A stretch of 64,000 bases of DNA from 2-02-FULL-62-17 sp046153355 (GCA_046153355.1 JBJXEY010000322.1:1-64000); one strand, 5' to 3'. Shown: positions 53,924-63,936, numbered from the stretch's first letter. Translations and numbers: made by a program. Notes: a model not told the origin generated them from the letters alone.

Positions 53924-54697
53924 ATGACGCCCAACACGACGGTATCAATTGTAAGCCACGGCCACGGTGCACTGATTGCCGAACTTTTGTCCGATATCGA
54001 CAAATGGGTGGCGCGCCCATTGGAAATTATTTTGACTATCAATGTGCCCGAACCCGAACAGTTTCTCGCCAATCGCAGCACCAAACATCGCATCGAAGTG
54101 ATACGCAATGCTTCACCGAAAGGTTTTGGCGCCAATCACAATGCCGCGCTTGCACGAACCACCAACGAGTTTTTCTGCGTGCTGAATCCGGACATTCGAT
54201 TCAGTTCTGACCCCTTTGCGCAACTTGTGAATTTGGTGAGCAATGCCACCATTGGCGTCGCGGCGCCGGTGGTCACCGATCCGCATTTTGCCGTGGAAGA
54301 CCACGCGCGACAGTTTCCTTCAGTGTTTTCCATGCTGTCGAAAGTATTCGGTAGTCGCCCGCGCTCACCCGCCCCAGCGGGAAAAACGGTTTATTACCCC
54401 GATTGGGTGGCGGGAATGTGCATGTTGTTTCGCACCCAGGTTGTTCGCTCGGTTGGCGGCTTCGATGAAGGCTATTTTCTGTATTACGAAGATGTGGATC
54501 TTTGCGCCCGGCTGCGACGCAATGGTTTTCAAATCGCCGTTTGCTCCACCGTTTCGATTGTTCACGCCGCACGACGCGAAAGCCGGAAAAATCTTCGCTT
54601 CGCGCGCTGGCATTTGTCTAGCGCGATGCGCTACCTGTGCTCCCATCCGCGCATGGCGCTGGGCTTATATCGTCGGCCTCAGGGCAGCGAGCAATGA
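53924..54697 (+). CDS. Family 2 glycosyltransferase
   Basis: GT2 protein of 257 aa from ATG 53924. It has VSIVSHGHG at the start, NASPKGFGANHNAAL, FFCVLNPDIRFSSD with the nucleotide-sugar Asp, and GGFDEGYFLYYEDVDLCARL, the pattern of WbbL-like rhamnosyltransferases. First gene of a four-gene plus-strand operon; its stop overlaps the epimerase start (ATGA). Confidence 0.88.
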   Translation: MTPNTTVSIVSHGHGALIAELLSDIDKWVARPLEIILTINVPEPEQFLANRSTKHRIEVIRNASPKGFGANHNAALARTTNEFFCVLNPDIRFSSDPFAQLVNLVSNATIGVAAPVVTDPHFAVEDHARQFPSVFSMLSKVFGSRPRSPAPAGKTVYYPDWVAGMCMLFRTQVVRSVGGFDEGYFLYYEDVDLCARLRRNGFQIAVCSTVSIVHAARRESRKNLRFARWHLSSAMRYLCSHPRMALGLYRRPQGSEQ

Positions 54698-55668
54698 ACC
54701 AAAAAGGTCTCATTTTGGTGACCGGTGCAACTGGCTTTGTCGGTGCCGGCATCGTACCCGCGCTCATTGCAGCAGGCTGGCGGGTGCGCGCTTGCGGGCG
54801 CAACATTGAGCGATCGCCCAAGGAATGTGAGTTTGTACGCTGCGACATTGCCGAAGAAAATGATTTCGCTTCGCTGGTACGTGGGACCGACGCGATATTG
54901 CATTTGGCGGCGCGGGTACATGTGATGCGCGAAACGGCAAGCGATCCACTGGCCGAATTTCGCCGCGCCAATGTTGACCCGACCGCCAGGCTCGCCAAGG
55001 CCGCCGTCAACCATGGGGTAAAACACTTCATCTACGCCAGTTCATTGAAGGTTCATGGCGAGAAAAGCGGCGATCGGCCGCTGCGCGAACTTGACCCCTT
55101 GTGCAGTGACGACGCTTACGGAAAATCAAAGATCGAAGCCGAAAAAACGCTTCGGGAAGTGGCCTCCCCTAGCGCAATGCGCAGCACCATTTTTCGCCTG
55201 CCGCTGATGTATGGGCCGGGCGTGCGCGGAAATTTCCATCGTCTGGCCCGGTTAATTGCGCGTGGTGTTCCGCTCCCTTTTTCCCTGGCGGCCAATCGTC
55301 GCAGCATGCTGTACTTGGGCAATTTTTGTTCGGCCACGCTGGCGGCGCTACACCGAAACATTACCGGGCATGAGACATTTTTGTTGTCCGACGATCACGA
55401 TGTCTCGACCGCCGAGCTCGTCACTAGCATCGCCATGGCAATGGGCCGCCCCGCGCGCCTGTTTCCCGCGCCCATTTCGCTTCTGCGCCTGGCGGCGATG
55501 CTTGGCGGGTTTGGCGGCGAAATTCGCCGCCTCACCGATTCGCTGCAAGTCGATATTGGGCATATTCGGGACGTTTTGGCTTGGTCACCGCCGCATAACT
55601 TCGATGAGGGGATTCGTCAGACCATCCTCGCGATGCCCGAATTGTCGTTCGGCAAGGATTCAGCGTGA
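54694..55668 (+). CDS. NAD-dependent epimerase/dehydratase (UDP-sugar 4-epimerase/reductase type)
   Basis: Extended SDR of 324 aa from ATG 54694. NAD loop VTGATGFVGAGIV, HLAARVHVM, SSLKVHGE and YGKSKIEAE supply the expected triad. Resembles WbpV/WbpK-like reductases often beside WbpL and WbpM genes for FucNAc or QuiNAc synthesis, which is exactly the arrangement here. Overlaps both neighbours by 4 bp. Confidence 0.85.
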   Translation: MNQKGLILVTGATGFVGAGIVPALIAAGWRVRACGRNIERSPKECEFVRCDIAEENDFASLVRGTDAILHLAARVHVMRETASDPLAEFRRANVDPTARLAKAAVNHGVKHFIYASSLKVHGEKSGDRPLRELDPLCSDDAYGKSKIEAEKTLREVASPSAMRSTIFRLPLMYGPGVRGNFHRLARLIARGVPLPFSLAANRRSMLYLGNFCSATLAALHRNITGHETFLLSDDHDVSTAELVTSIAMAMGRPARLFPAPISLLRLAAMLGGFGGEIRRLTDSLQVDIGHIRDVLAWSPPHNFDEGIRQTILAMPELSFGKDSA

Positions 55669-56642
55669 CTCCCCTGGAAGGGCTGGTCACCTCGGCCTTG
55701 CTCGCGGCAAGTGTGAGTGCAATATTGTTGGCCATTCTGCTTTGCTTTCCACATTTTCTGGTGGATGAGCCCAACCAAAGGTCGCTACATGTCACTCCCG
55801 TTCCGCGCACCGGCGGAATTTCCATTGTTTTGGGCGCCTTCGGGACTGCAGCCATTGTCGATAGCTATCGGGTCCTGGTAATTAGCGCGATTTTGATCGC
55901 GCTGGTTTCATTGATTGACGACTGGCGAAAACTTCCCGCGCTACCGCGATTTGGCGCGCAAGGCATCATCGCGGTTACATTTTGTCTCCTGACCCTAGGT
56001 GACCTCTCCTTGGCCGAGATCATTTTTTTGACGCTCTCTTTGGTGTGGCTAGCCAACTTATACAATTTCATGGATGGCTCCGACGGCCTCGCCGGCGGCA
56101 TGACGGTTATCGGATTCGCAAGTTGTGCCCTAGGTGCATGGATAGGTGGCAATCCGGCTTTGGCAACACTATGCGCCACCATTGCCGCCACCAGCTTGCC
56201 GTTTCTCACGCAAAACTTTCATCCGGCAAAAATCTTCATGGGCGACATCGGCGCGGTTACGCTTGGATTTTCTGCTGCCGCCATCGGCGCGATAGGCTGG
56301 CGCGACGGAACCTGGTCGCCATTTTTTCCGGTGTTCGTGTTTTCGCCGTTTATTGCCGATGCAAGTCTCACGCTGTTGCGGAGAATTTTGAAAAAAGAGA
56401 AATTTTGGCAGCCGCACCGCGAGCACTATTATCAAAAGCTGGTGCGCATGGGTTGGGGGCATCGCCATACCGCGCTGATTGAATACGCTGTGATGTTGCT
56501 TGCCGCCATGGGAGCCTTCTCGACCTTTTATTTCGATGGCATCGCGCAGTTATTGGCTATCCTTGCCTGGGGGGCGATGTTAATGATCGCCGCCCAATGC
56601 ATCGATATGCAATGGGCGAAAACCGAGCACGGCGCAAAATGA
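55665..56642 (+). CDS. WecA/WbpL-like undecaprenyl-phosphate glycosyl-1-phosphate transferase
   Basis: Polytopic membrane enzyme of 325 aa that starts glycan assembly by moving a HexNAc-1-phosphate to undecaprenyl phosphate. Landmarks are DEPNQRSLHVTPVPRTGG, LIDDWRKLP, NLYNFMDGSDGLAGG, FMGDIGAVTLGF and PHREHYYQKLVRMG with His residues for substrate binding. About ten hydrophobic segments. Start is GTG in a GTGA overlap. Confidence 0.93.
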   Translation: MTPLEGLVTSALLAASVSAILLAILLCFPHFLVDEPNQRSLHVTPVPRTGGISIVLGAFGTAAIVDSYRVLVISAILIALVSLIDDWRKLPALPRFGAQGIIAVTFCLLTLGDLSLAEIIFLTLSLVWLANLYNFMDGSDGLAGGMTVIGFASCALGAWIGGNPALATLCATIAATSLPFLTQNFHPAKIFMGDIGAVTLGFSAAAIGAIGWRDGTWSPFFPVFVFSPFIADASLTLLRRILKKEKFWQPHREHYYQKLVRMGWGHRHTALIEYAVMLLAAMGAFSTFYFDGIAQLLAILAWGAMLMIAAQCIDMQWAKTEHGAK

Positions 56643-58471
56643 TACTGCGAGACAAAAGATCTTTTGCCGCGTTTGGCCATGATCTGGTCGCCGCCACGGC
56701 CGCATGGTGCGTCGCGTTTTGGCTGCGTTTTAACTTCGAGATCCCCGATCAATTCCAAGGCGTACTGGTCGATTCCTTGCCGTGGGTTGTGGCGATACAG
56801 GGCGCGGTGTTTTTTTCCCTGGGTCTCTACCGCGGAATCTGGCGCTATGCCAGCGTGCAGGATCTACATCGCATCATCCTCGCTGCACTACTGTCGAACA
56901 TTGCGATTTACGCGCTGGTCGTATTGGCCAATTTTGCGCATATTCCGCGGTCGGTATTCCTTCTCGATCCGCTCCTCTTGGTCGTTGCTATGGGAGGCAG
57001 TCGTTTCACCTACCGCATCTGGAAAGAACGCGGTGCGAAAGGGCGCGGCGGGCAACCCCTCTTAATTATGGGCGCGGGCGATGCCGCATCTGACCTATTG
57101 AAGACGCTTGCACGTAACCCGCAATGGCGCGTCGTAGGTATGCTCGACGACAATCCCGCCAAGCATCGGCGGCAGATTCAGGGCGTGACGGTGCTAGGCG
57201 CCCTGGATAGCCTGGAAAATCACGCTCATCAACACCAGGTTCGCACCGCCATCATTGCCATGCCAGGCGTCAACCACAGCGCGCGCCGCAGAGCCATGAA
57301 TCTGTGCGCCGCCGCCGGGGTCAACGCTCTGATCGTGCCTTCTTTCGAAGACATTGCCAGTGGTCGCGTCTCGGTATCGCAAATTCGCCATGTTGAACTG
57401 GACGACCTTCTAGGACGCGATCCAGTAAGACTTGATAGCACCGGCATGCAAGCGTGGATCGGTGGGCGAACCATCCTGGTTACCGGGGCCGGTGGTTCGA
57501 TCGGGTCTGAGCTTTGCCGTCAATTGGCACGATTTCATCCGGCGAAGATGGTTCTTCTCGAACAGAGCGAATTTGCACTGTATCGGCTGGTCGAGGAGTT
57601 TTCACGTGAACTACCAGGGTTGGAAACAATCGCCGTGATCGCCGATGTGCGCAACGCGGCGCGCGTGGATTCCTTATTCAAGGAGTTTCGCCCTACGGTG
57701 GTATTTCATGCCGCCGCCTACAAACATGTACCGCTTATGGAAACGGTTAATTCCTGGGAGGCGGCGCAAAACAATATTCATGGCACGCTGATCGTTGCTC
57801 GCGCCGCTATCGCCGCTAACGTGGCTAAATTGGTGTTGATTTCCACCGACAAGGCAGTCAATCCCACCAATGTCATGGGCGCCACCAAGCGACTGGCTGA
57901 ACTGGTCTGCGCAAATTTTTCGGCAAGCGATACCCGCTTCATAACGGTGCGCTTTGGCAATGTGCTGGGTAGCACCGGCAGCGTGGTGCCGAAATTTCGC
58001 GAACAAATCGCCCGCGGCGGTCCGATAACGGTCACGCACCCCGATATCCAACGTTATTTCATGTCGATTCCCGAAGCGGCACAATTGGTGCTGCAGGCGG
58101 GCTACATGGGCAATGGCGGGGAAATTTTTGTCTTGGAGATGGGTGAGCCGGTACGCATCGTCGATCTTGCCCGCGACATGATTCGCCTCTCCGGCCTTGA
58201 TGACCGCGATATCGGCATCGTATTCACGGGTCTGCGTCCGGGAGAAAAACTCTTCGAAGAGCTGCTCGCGGATGGTGAACAAACACTACCCACGCCGCAT
58301 CCAAAACTGCGCATCGCCAAAACCACCACGCGCTTGTCGGCAGAGGAATTTGAATCGTTGTCATACTGGCTTGCCTCGCCCGACCCCCGTTCGGATGCCG
58401 AGGTTCGAGAGCAACTCACCGCTTTACTGGCGGAATATCGGCCCGCTCAAGCCCCACGCGCTGATGCTTAG
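56639..58471 (+). CDS. WbpM/PglF-like nucleotide-sugar 4,6-dehydratase
   Basis: Membrane-anchored UDP-HexNAc 4,6-dehydratase, 610 aa from ATG 56639. N-terminal transmembrane segments (about 10-110), a CoA-binding-like domain (IMGAGDAASDLLKTL near 140), then the SDR domain (VTGAGGSIGSEL near 285, STDKAVNPTNVMGATKR near 415). The Met in MGATK replaces Tyr, as known for this subgroup. Likely makes UDP-4-keto-6-deoxy-GlcNAc for the initiating sugar. Overlaps the WbpL-like gene. Confidence 0.93.
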   Translation: MILRDKRSFAAFGHDLVAATAAWCVAFWLRFNFEIPDQFQGVLVDSLPWVVAIQGAVFFSLGLYRGIWRYASVQDLHRIILAALLSNIAIYALVVLANFAHIPRSVFLLDPLLLVVAMGGSRFTYRIWKERGAKGRGGQPLLIMGAGDAASDLLKTLARNPQWRVVGMLDDNPAKHRRQIQGVTVLGALDSLENHAHQHQVRTAIIAMPGVNHSARRRAMNLCAAAGVNALIVPSFEDIASGRVSVSQIRHVELDDLLGRDPVRLDSTGMQAWIGGRTILVTGAGGSIGSELCRQLARFHPAKMVLLEQSEFALYRLVEEFSRELPGLETIAVIADVRNAARVDSLFKEFRPTVVFHAAAYKHVPLMETVNSWEAAQNNIHGTLIVARAAIAANVAKLVLISTDKAVNPTNVMGATKRLAELVCANFSASDTRFITVRFGNVLGSTGSVVPKFREQIARGGPITVTHPDIQRYFMSIPEAAQLVLQAGYMGNGGEIFVLEMGEPVRIVDLARDMIRLSGLDDRDIGIVFTGLRPGEKLFEELLADGEQTLPTPHPKLRIAKTTTRLSAEEFESLSYWLASPDPRSDAEVREQLTALLAEYRPAQAPRADA

Positions 58472-58487
58472 CCGGTTTGTATTCGCG

Positions 58488-59525
58488 TCAACGCGTGGCG
58501 TGCACCACACACAGCGCCGCAGTAAACACCAGTACTGCGCAGGCCTGATGCGCCGCAGCCAGAGGAATGGGCACCACCAGCAGTAACGTGGCGATTCCCA
58601 GCGATATTTGCAATGTGAGCAAGCCAAGAAGCCAATTTGATGCCGTTTTAACCGCTTGGGGCGTATCGGGTTGGCGCGCGCGCAGCCAGAACCATGGCAC
58701 ACCGATGGCGAGCATCCAGGCAATTAACCGATGATCGAACTGCACGGTGGCCATGTTGTTGAAAAAATTCAAATACCAGGGATCGATAAGAAAAAGTTCC
58801 GGCGGGAAAAAATGTCCGTTCATGAGCGGGAAGGTGTTGTAGGCAAGTCCGGCTCGGATACCGGCAACAAACCCACCCGTTATAACCATCAGAAACACCA
58901 AACTAAGCAGCACCCAGGCATGACGCCGTAGACTGCTAGAGGCCCGTACCACGGTGCTCCTGCGTCCGCCATCACTTGCCAGATCAAGCGCCATCCAAAG
59001 TATCGCGGCAAAGATGAGAAACGCCAATCCCAAATGGGCGGTGAGCCGATATTGCGAAACACGCGGATCGTCTACTAAGCCGGAGGCGACCATGTACCAC
59101 CCCATGGCGCCTTGCAAACCGCCAAGCAAGAATATGCCTAGGTACTTGGGCAACGTTTGCCGTGCGATCCAACCTTTCCAGGCGAAGTACAACATCGGCA
59201 CGAAAAATACCATGCCAATCAATCTCCCCAAGAGCCTATGGAAATACTCCCACCAGAATATGCCTTTGAATCCCTCCAAACTCATGCCGCGATTCACCCT
59301 TTGGTACTCGGGCGTCAGCCGGTATTTGGCGAAAGTCTCCTGCCATTGCGAATCTGTCAGGGGCGGCAAAGTGCCAACGATGGGTTGCCATTCGACGATC
59401 GATAGCCCGGAATGCGTGAGGCGTGTAATGCCCCCAACGCAGATCATGGCGAACACCAGCGCGCAACAGATGAGCAACCAGGTCACTACGATTTTCTTGT
59501 GTGAGTGTTCAGTCATTGCGTTCAT
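58488..59525 (-). CDS. ctaA: Heme A synthase (COX15/CtaA)
   Basis: Inner-membrane monooxygenase converting heme O to heme A for cytochrome oxidase. The protein has 345 aa and about eight transmembrane segments. It has GGITRLTHSGLSIVEWQPI near residue 28, FWWEYFHRLLGR with a heme-ligand His near 95, RLTAHLG, and late QFDHRLIAW and AAHQ. The form without N-terminal cysteines resembles the COX15 type. A respiration gene inside a glycan region; it faces the WbpM-like gene. Confidence 0.93.
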   Translation of the reverse strand: MNAMTEHSHKKIVVTWLLICCALVFAMICVGGITRLTHSGLSIVEWQPIVGTLPPLTDSQWQETFAKYRLTPEYQRVNRGMSLEGFKGIFWWEYFHRLLGRLIGMVFFVPMLYFAWKGWIARQTLPKYLGIFLLGGLQGAMGWYMVASGLVDDPRVSQYRLTAHLGLAFLIFAAILWMALDLASDGGRRSTVVRASSSLRRHAWVLLSLVFLMVITGGFVAGIRAGLAYNTFPLMNGHFFPPELFLIDPWYLNFFNNMATVQFDHRLIAWMLAIGVPWFWLRARQPDTPQAVKTASNWLLGLLTLQISLGIATLLLVVPIPLAAAHQACAVLVFTAALCVVHATR

Positions 59526-59537
59526 ACGTTTGCCTTC

Positions 59538-60575
59538 TTATAGCGCGAGCATACGCCGCGCCGCGCCGATGACCTCATCGACGCCGATATCGATAACTTG
59601 GCGGCTTTCGCTTTGCAATAGTTCGTAGCGCGTTTTCCAAGGGTGCCATCGCGAGGCTTGCGAATCGCCAAACAGGCAAACGATGGGTTTCTGCAGCCCG
59701 GCGGCGATGTGCATGGCGCCACCATCGGCACAGATCACCACATCGCAAACGGCCAACGCGGCGATTAAGTCGGAAAGCTGCGTGGTGGGAACGGCGAGCA
59801 TCCCCGTTGGTTTGCATGTTTCGCGAATCCCTTGCGCCTTGCCATCATCGCCGGGGTGTTGCGCGTTGGCGGCGTCGCCCGGCGCCCAGAGGAGTAATAG
59901 TCGCGCGTTGTGCGATGCGTACAATCTATTGGCCAACTCGGCAAAACGCTCCGCCGGCCAACGTTGTGACGGTTTCCTCGCACTGATATGCAAGGCGATG
60001 ATGGGGCCACTCGCTGGAAAATGCCGCTGCATCTGGTCGCGGATGCGGGCAAGCTTTGACGCTTCGGGGATAACCGTTGCCGCAGGAGGAGGCATCGCTA
60101 TATCCACACCCGTTGCCAGGCGATAGACATCCTCTACTTCGTGTAAGGTCTGCGTGGTCCGAGCATTGACGCCGAGTTCAATGCCGCCTTGGGAATCGTG
60201 GTTCACAAACCCCAGTACCCTTTTAGCACCCGCCCATCTGGCCATGCGCAATGACCTCGGCTGAAAACCAGGCGCTGCAAGAATCGCTACATCGATGCGC
60301 GCACGACGCATGGCGAAAAACAGGCGTATTCGTTCCGTCATGACGGCAATCCAGCTTCGAGCGGAACCCCGATGCTTCGCCTTGGTATAGGCAAAAATCT
60401 CGTCGATATCGGGGTTACCGGCCAAAACATCGCGGTTGTAACTATTGACCAGGGCGGCGATGTAAGACCCTGGGTACGTAGCACGTAGCGCGGCAATTAA
60501 AGGCGTGGTGCATACCAGGTCGCCAATATTGTCGCGCCGGATAACCAGGAATCGCGGCGATCCATTAAGACTCAT
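59538..60575 (-). CDS. Family 9 (heptosyltransferase-like) glycosyltransferase
   Basis: GT9 protein of 345 aa from ATG 60575. It has FLVIRRDNIGDLVCTTPLI at the start, IALHISARKPSQRWPAERF near 195, and VVICADGGAMHIAAGLQKP near 275 followed by LFGD. Related to WaaC/WaaF/WaaQ; could add a heptose or another sugar. ATGA overlap with the upstream GT4 gene. Confidence 0.88.
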   Translation of the reverse strand: MSLNGSPRFLVIRRDNIGDLVCTTPLIAALRATYPGSYIAALVNSYNRDVLAGNPDIDEIFAYTKAKHRGSARSWIAVMTERIRLFFAMRRARIDVAILAAPGFQPRSLRMARWAGAKRVLGFVNHDSQGGIELGVNARTTQTLHEVEDVYRLATGVDIAMPPPAATVIPEASKLARIRDQMQRHFPASGPIIALHISARKPSQRWPAERFAELANRLYASHNARLLLLWAPGDAANAQHPGDDGKAQGIRETCKPTGMLAVPTTQLSDLIAALAVCDVVICADGGAMHIAAGLQKPIVCLFGDSQASRWHPWKTRYELLQSESRQVIDIGVDEVIGAARRMLAL

Positions 60576-61690
60576 TTCGCTGCACCCAATTTCGACATCA
60601 ATGCGCAAAGCTTGGCGGCGCGCGCCTGCCAGGTGTATTGCTTTGACTTCTCTCGCCCAATCTCACCCAGCCGCGCTGCGCGCGCCGGCTCTCGAATTAA
60701 ACTCTTGATGGCCTCGGCGATACTGGCTGCGTTGCCAGGTTGAGCCCACATTGCCTCGTCCTCGGCGAGAATTTCGCGCATGGGAGGCAAGTCCGACGCG
60801 ACGATTGCACAGCCTGCGGCCATGTATTCGAAAAGTTTGATCGGCGAGGTGTATGCGCTGTCGGTGTCAGCCCGATTCGGCAGCACCGCGATACACGCGC
60901 CCATCACGTGTTCAAGGGCTTGTTGATGAGGAAGGTGACCAAGGAATTCAATTGTGGCTCCTTGAGATGGGGCCATTGCCTTTACCTCGGCCAGTCGCTC
61001 AGGCTCTCCACCCACGATCTCGAGCTTGCAACCCGGCAGGAACGCCGCGGCAGCCACCAGATCCGCCGCACCTTTCCAAGGGAACAGACTTCCCGAATAA
61101 ATAATCCGCGAAGCAATGTCGGCCCAATTTTTTTCGGGTATTGATTTGGGCCGGAAAACGCCGTTGGGAATCACCTCCAGCACCTTCGGTTGACCGTAAA
61201 GCGACACCAGCCGATTGGCGGTCGCTGCAGAATTGGCGACCACCGCAGCAGCAGCCCTCATCACTGCCGCCTCCTCGTTTCGCCTCGCGGCGATAGAGGT
61301 CTTTGGCGCGGTGTCGGCGAATACCTCGTGCGCCTCATAGATGAATTGGGGCTTGTTCGGCTGATTCGCGAGCCAGGCCGCCAACTTCAGATGGCGCACC
61401 ATGATCAACTGCGCGCCCAAGTCGAACTTCTTCGCCAGCCGGGCCGCAAACAAACGATTGCTATGCACGCGTTGCAACGGCCACGCCAGCGATCGGGATA
61501 GTGGCGCCAGCGTCACCTTGTCAGGCTTGCCACCTTGATATTGGGAAAATGGGTCTCCCAGGTCACTTGGCACGAAACAAAAGTCAACGTCGATTCCCGC
61601 CAACGCCAACGCCGCCACGGCATTGGTTGCTTGAATGCCTCGCGCGCGGGGCAAGGGCAACGGTTCCGGAAATGCGTACAGGAGTTTCAC
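60572..61690 (-). CDS. Family 4 glycosyltransferase
   Basis: GT4 protein of 372 aa with GT-B fold: IYEAHEVFADTAPKTSIA in the N-domain, IYSGSLFPWKGAADLV and a C-terminal PIKLFEYMAAGCAIVASDLPP with the nucleotide-binding Glu near 285. GTG start. First of a two-gene unit with the GT9. Sugar specificity unknown. Confidence 0.88.
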   Translation of the reverse strand: MKLLYAFPEPLPLPRARGIQATNAVAALALAGIDVDFCFVPSDLGDPFSQYQGGKPDKVTLAPLSRSLAWPLQRVHSNRLFAARLAKKFDLGAQLIMVRHLKLAAWLANQPNKPQFIYEAHEVFADTAPKTSIAARRNEEAAVMRAAAAVVANSAATANRLVSLYGQPKVLEVIPNGVFRPKSIPEKNWADIASRIIYSGSLFPWKGAADLVAAAAFLPGCKLEIVGGEPERLAEVKAMAPSQGATIEFLGHLPHQQALEHVMGACIAVLPNRADTDSAYTSPIKLFEYMAAGCAIVASDLPPMREILAEDEAMWAQPGNAASIAEAIKSLIREPARAARLGEIGREKSKQYTWQARAAKLCALMSKLGAAK

Positions 61691-61785
61691 GATGCCGGGC
61701 GCCCAGTCATTACCAATTCATTCAAAGTTTTGGAATGAACAAGGCACAGAGTGCTTGTTGAAAACATTTTCATTTAACTATGGAA

Positions 61786-62496
61786 TTATTCGTTGGACTG
61801 GAAAATGAAACTCACCAGCATTTGCGCGACCAACGCATAATTTTTCTCCACCATGAACTTCATCACCGCGTCGCGATTGCCCGCCCCGTGGGCCTCCACG
61901 CAAACCACTCGTGGACGCCAACGATCCCAATCCAGGCTCTCCAATACGTTGAGATCCTCGCCCTCGCAATCAACGTTGAGAAAGTCAATCCGCTGTTCTT
62001 CTACCGTGGCTTCGACAAGAATATCGCTCAGTCGGCGCGTGGTCATGGCAATGCGTCGTAGGGGAGCCTCACCCAGTACGCTTTTCACATCCTCTGCCGT
62101 GGGTTCGACTATGCGATTGGTCGCGGCACCCGCATAAACAAGGTAATCGACGCGGCGCTCGCTATTGGATACCGCGGCGCAGATATTGCTATCCAAGGGT
62201 CTGCTTGCGGCGAATCGAATCATGGTTTCTGGATTGGGATCGATATTGACACCGCGCCAGCCCTCTTTGTGCAGGATGAGGGTATTGGAATAACGAATCG
62301 GGTCAAACGCTCCGACATCGACATAAATGCCGCGATTATTTCTATGCTCGCGCAGAATATGCCAAACGATCCGATCCTCGCCCAATTGCGAAAAAGACAG
62401 GCGAACTTCGCGCCACTCGTCGAAGCAGAGTGGGAAATGGCGCCGACGAATCACCCGCAGCAAGCTCGACATCACCGCGGCGACCAGGGATCTCAT
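61786..62496 (-). CDS. FkbM-family methyltransferase
   Basis: SAM-dependent methyltransferase of 236 aa from ATG 62496 (a TTG is two codons earlier). It has FSQLGEDRIVWHIL, YVDVGAFDPIRYSNT as SAM loop, VNIDPNPE and DFLNVDCEGEDLNVLESLDW, all family hallmarks. FkbM enzymes methylate sugar hydroxyls. Lies 15 bp after the GT2-methyltransferase fusion gene. Confidence 0.87.
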   Translation of the reverse strand: MRSLVAAVMSSLLRVIRRRHFPLCFDEWREVRLSFSQLGEDRIVWHILREHRNNRGIYVDVGAFDPIRYSNTLILHKEGWRGVNIDPNPETMIRFAASRPLDSNICAAVSNSERRVDYLVYAGAATNRIVEPTAEDVKSVLGEAPLRRIAMTTRRLSDILVEATVEEQRIDFLNVDCEGEDLNVLESLDWDRWRPRVVCVEAHGAGNRDAVMKFMVEKNYALVAQMLVSFIFQSNE

Positions 62497-62511
62497 CGAC
62501 AACCACGCCTA

Positions 62512-63936
62512 CTATTTCGCTTGAGCCGCATGCCCCGCGCGCCGCTTTTTCGCCACCACATAAAACTGTACCGCCGTGAAATCGCGCACCCGTTCGCTAA
62601 ACGGCCCGAACCAGCGCGACCACCACGGTTGCCGGCCCTCGCGTTCGATGTGCACGATGTCGAACCCGGCGAAGCGCATCAGGTCTTCGATACTGCCGCG
62701 GGTAAAAAAACGCAGATGCGTACGATCCAAAATGCCACCGGGCTCGTAACGCCAGGCGCGAAATAGAAGTTTTTTAATAATTTTGTAGTGGGCAATATTG
62801 GGAATACTCGCCACCAGCGTTCCATCGTCCTTGAGGCAGTCGCGCAAGCGAAATAGCGCAGCCCACGGGTTGACCAAATGCTCCAGAACATCGGCGGTAA
62901 TCAAGGCATCAAACCGGCCGAGCAAGGGTTCGAGCGACATCGTTTCGATATTCGCCACCAGCACTTGGTCCAGGCGCAGGCCAGCCAACGCTGCGGCCTG
63001 AGGGTCAAGTTCGATTCCGGTTACCACTCTTCCTTGATTTGCTTTTTTCAGGCTTTCACCCAGCAAGCCCGCGCCACAGCCAACCTCCAAAACGGCCTGC
63101 GCAGCCTTGGGCACCAGCTCGGCCAACCGCTCTCGCGGAAAGGTGTAATAAGAAAAATCCCCCAAACCCTTGGGCAAGCTGGGTAGGCGAAACTCATGGA
63201 TGCGGTGCTGCCATCGAGCCTCGAAGTATTCGCGGTTTTTCTCCTTGGAGCGACGCCGAATTCGACGCGATAACTTCTTCATCGACACGTTCTCGAGATG
63301 TTCGATCATGCTATCTGGGCAATACATCACTTTCAGCCCTCGTTCGCGCACTTTCAGGCACAGATCGAAATCTTCGTAACCCTGGAAATAATGCTCATCG
63401 AAACCGCCAACTTGATCGAATAAATCACGGCGCAGCAATATCCCGCAAGCGATATAGACCTCGCATTCCCTGGGCTCGCTGGCGGCGCCGGGCGGGTAAT
63501 TGCGATAAGCATCGACATAGGCATTGATTTCCGGCTGGAAATACGCCCCGGCGAACAGCGTCTGGTTCGCGGCATTGACCAACTGACTACCAACAATGCC
63601 CACGCCCTCGATGCGGCGATGCATGTCAATCATCGGCCGCAACCAATCGCGGCGCGGCAAGGTGTCGTTGTTCACGATCACCACATACTCGCCAGTGGCT
63701 TGCTGGATCGCAAGGTTGTTGCCGCGGGAGAAACCGTGGTTGACCGGTTCGCGGATCAGCTTGACCTTGGGGTAAGGTTTTACCACCTCCTCAATGCCCG
63801 ATTCCGCGGACCCATTGTCCAGCACGATCACCTCGTAGTCATCGATCAGGGTGTTTTCCGCGATCGCCGCGAGGCATGGGCCGAGAACGGACAACCCGTT
63901 CCAATTGAGGATAACGATACTAGCCAGCGCCACCAT
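62512..63936 (-). CDS. GT2 glycosyltransferase - methyltransferase fusion
   Basis: A 474-aa two-domain protein. Residues 1-245 are GT2 (SIVILNWNG, VLDNGSAESG, IVNNDTLPRRDW, GGFDEHYFQGYEDFDLCLKV). Residues 270-460 are a class I methyltransferase (VLEVGCGAGLLGESLK near 285, LITADVLEHLVNPWA, then IPNIAHYK and RTHLRFFT). The join suggests a sugar that is added and then methylated by one polypeptide. First gene of its minus-strand group at the window edge. Confidence 0.9.
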   Translation of the reverse strand: MVALASIVILNWNGLSVLGPCLAAIAENTLIDDYEVIVLDNGSAESGIEEVVKPYPKVKLIREPVNHGFSRGNNLAIQQATGEYVVIVNNDTLPRRDWLRPMIDMHRRIEGVGIVGSQLVNAANQTLFAGAYFQPEINAYVDAYRNYPPGAASEPRECEVYIACGILLRRDLFDQVGGFDEHYFQGYEDFDLCLKVRERGLKVMYCPDSMIEHLENVSMKKLSRRIRRRSKEKNREYFEARWQHRIHEFRLPSLPKGLGDFSYYTFPRERLAELVPKAAQAVLEVGCGAGLLGESLKKANQGRVVTGIELDPQAAALAGLRLDQVLVANIETMSLEPLLGRFDALITADVLEHLVNPWAALFRLRDCLKDDGTLVASIPNIAHYKIIKKLLFRAWRYEPGGILDRTHLRFFTRGSIEDLMRFAGFDIVHIEREGRQPWWSRWFGPFSERVRDFTAVQFYVVAKKRRAGHAAQAK

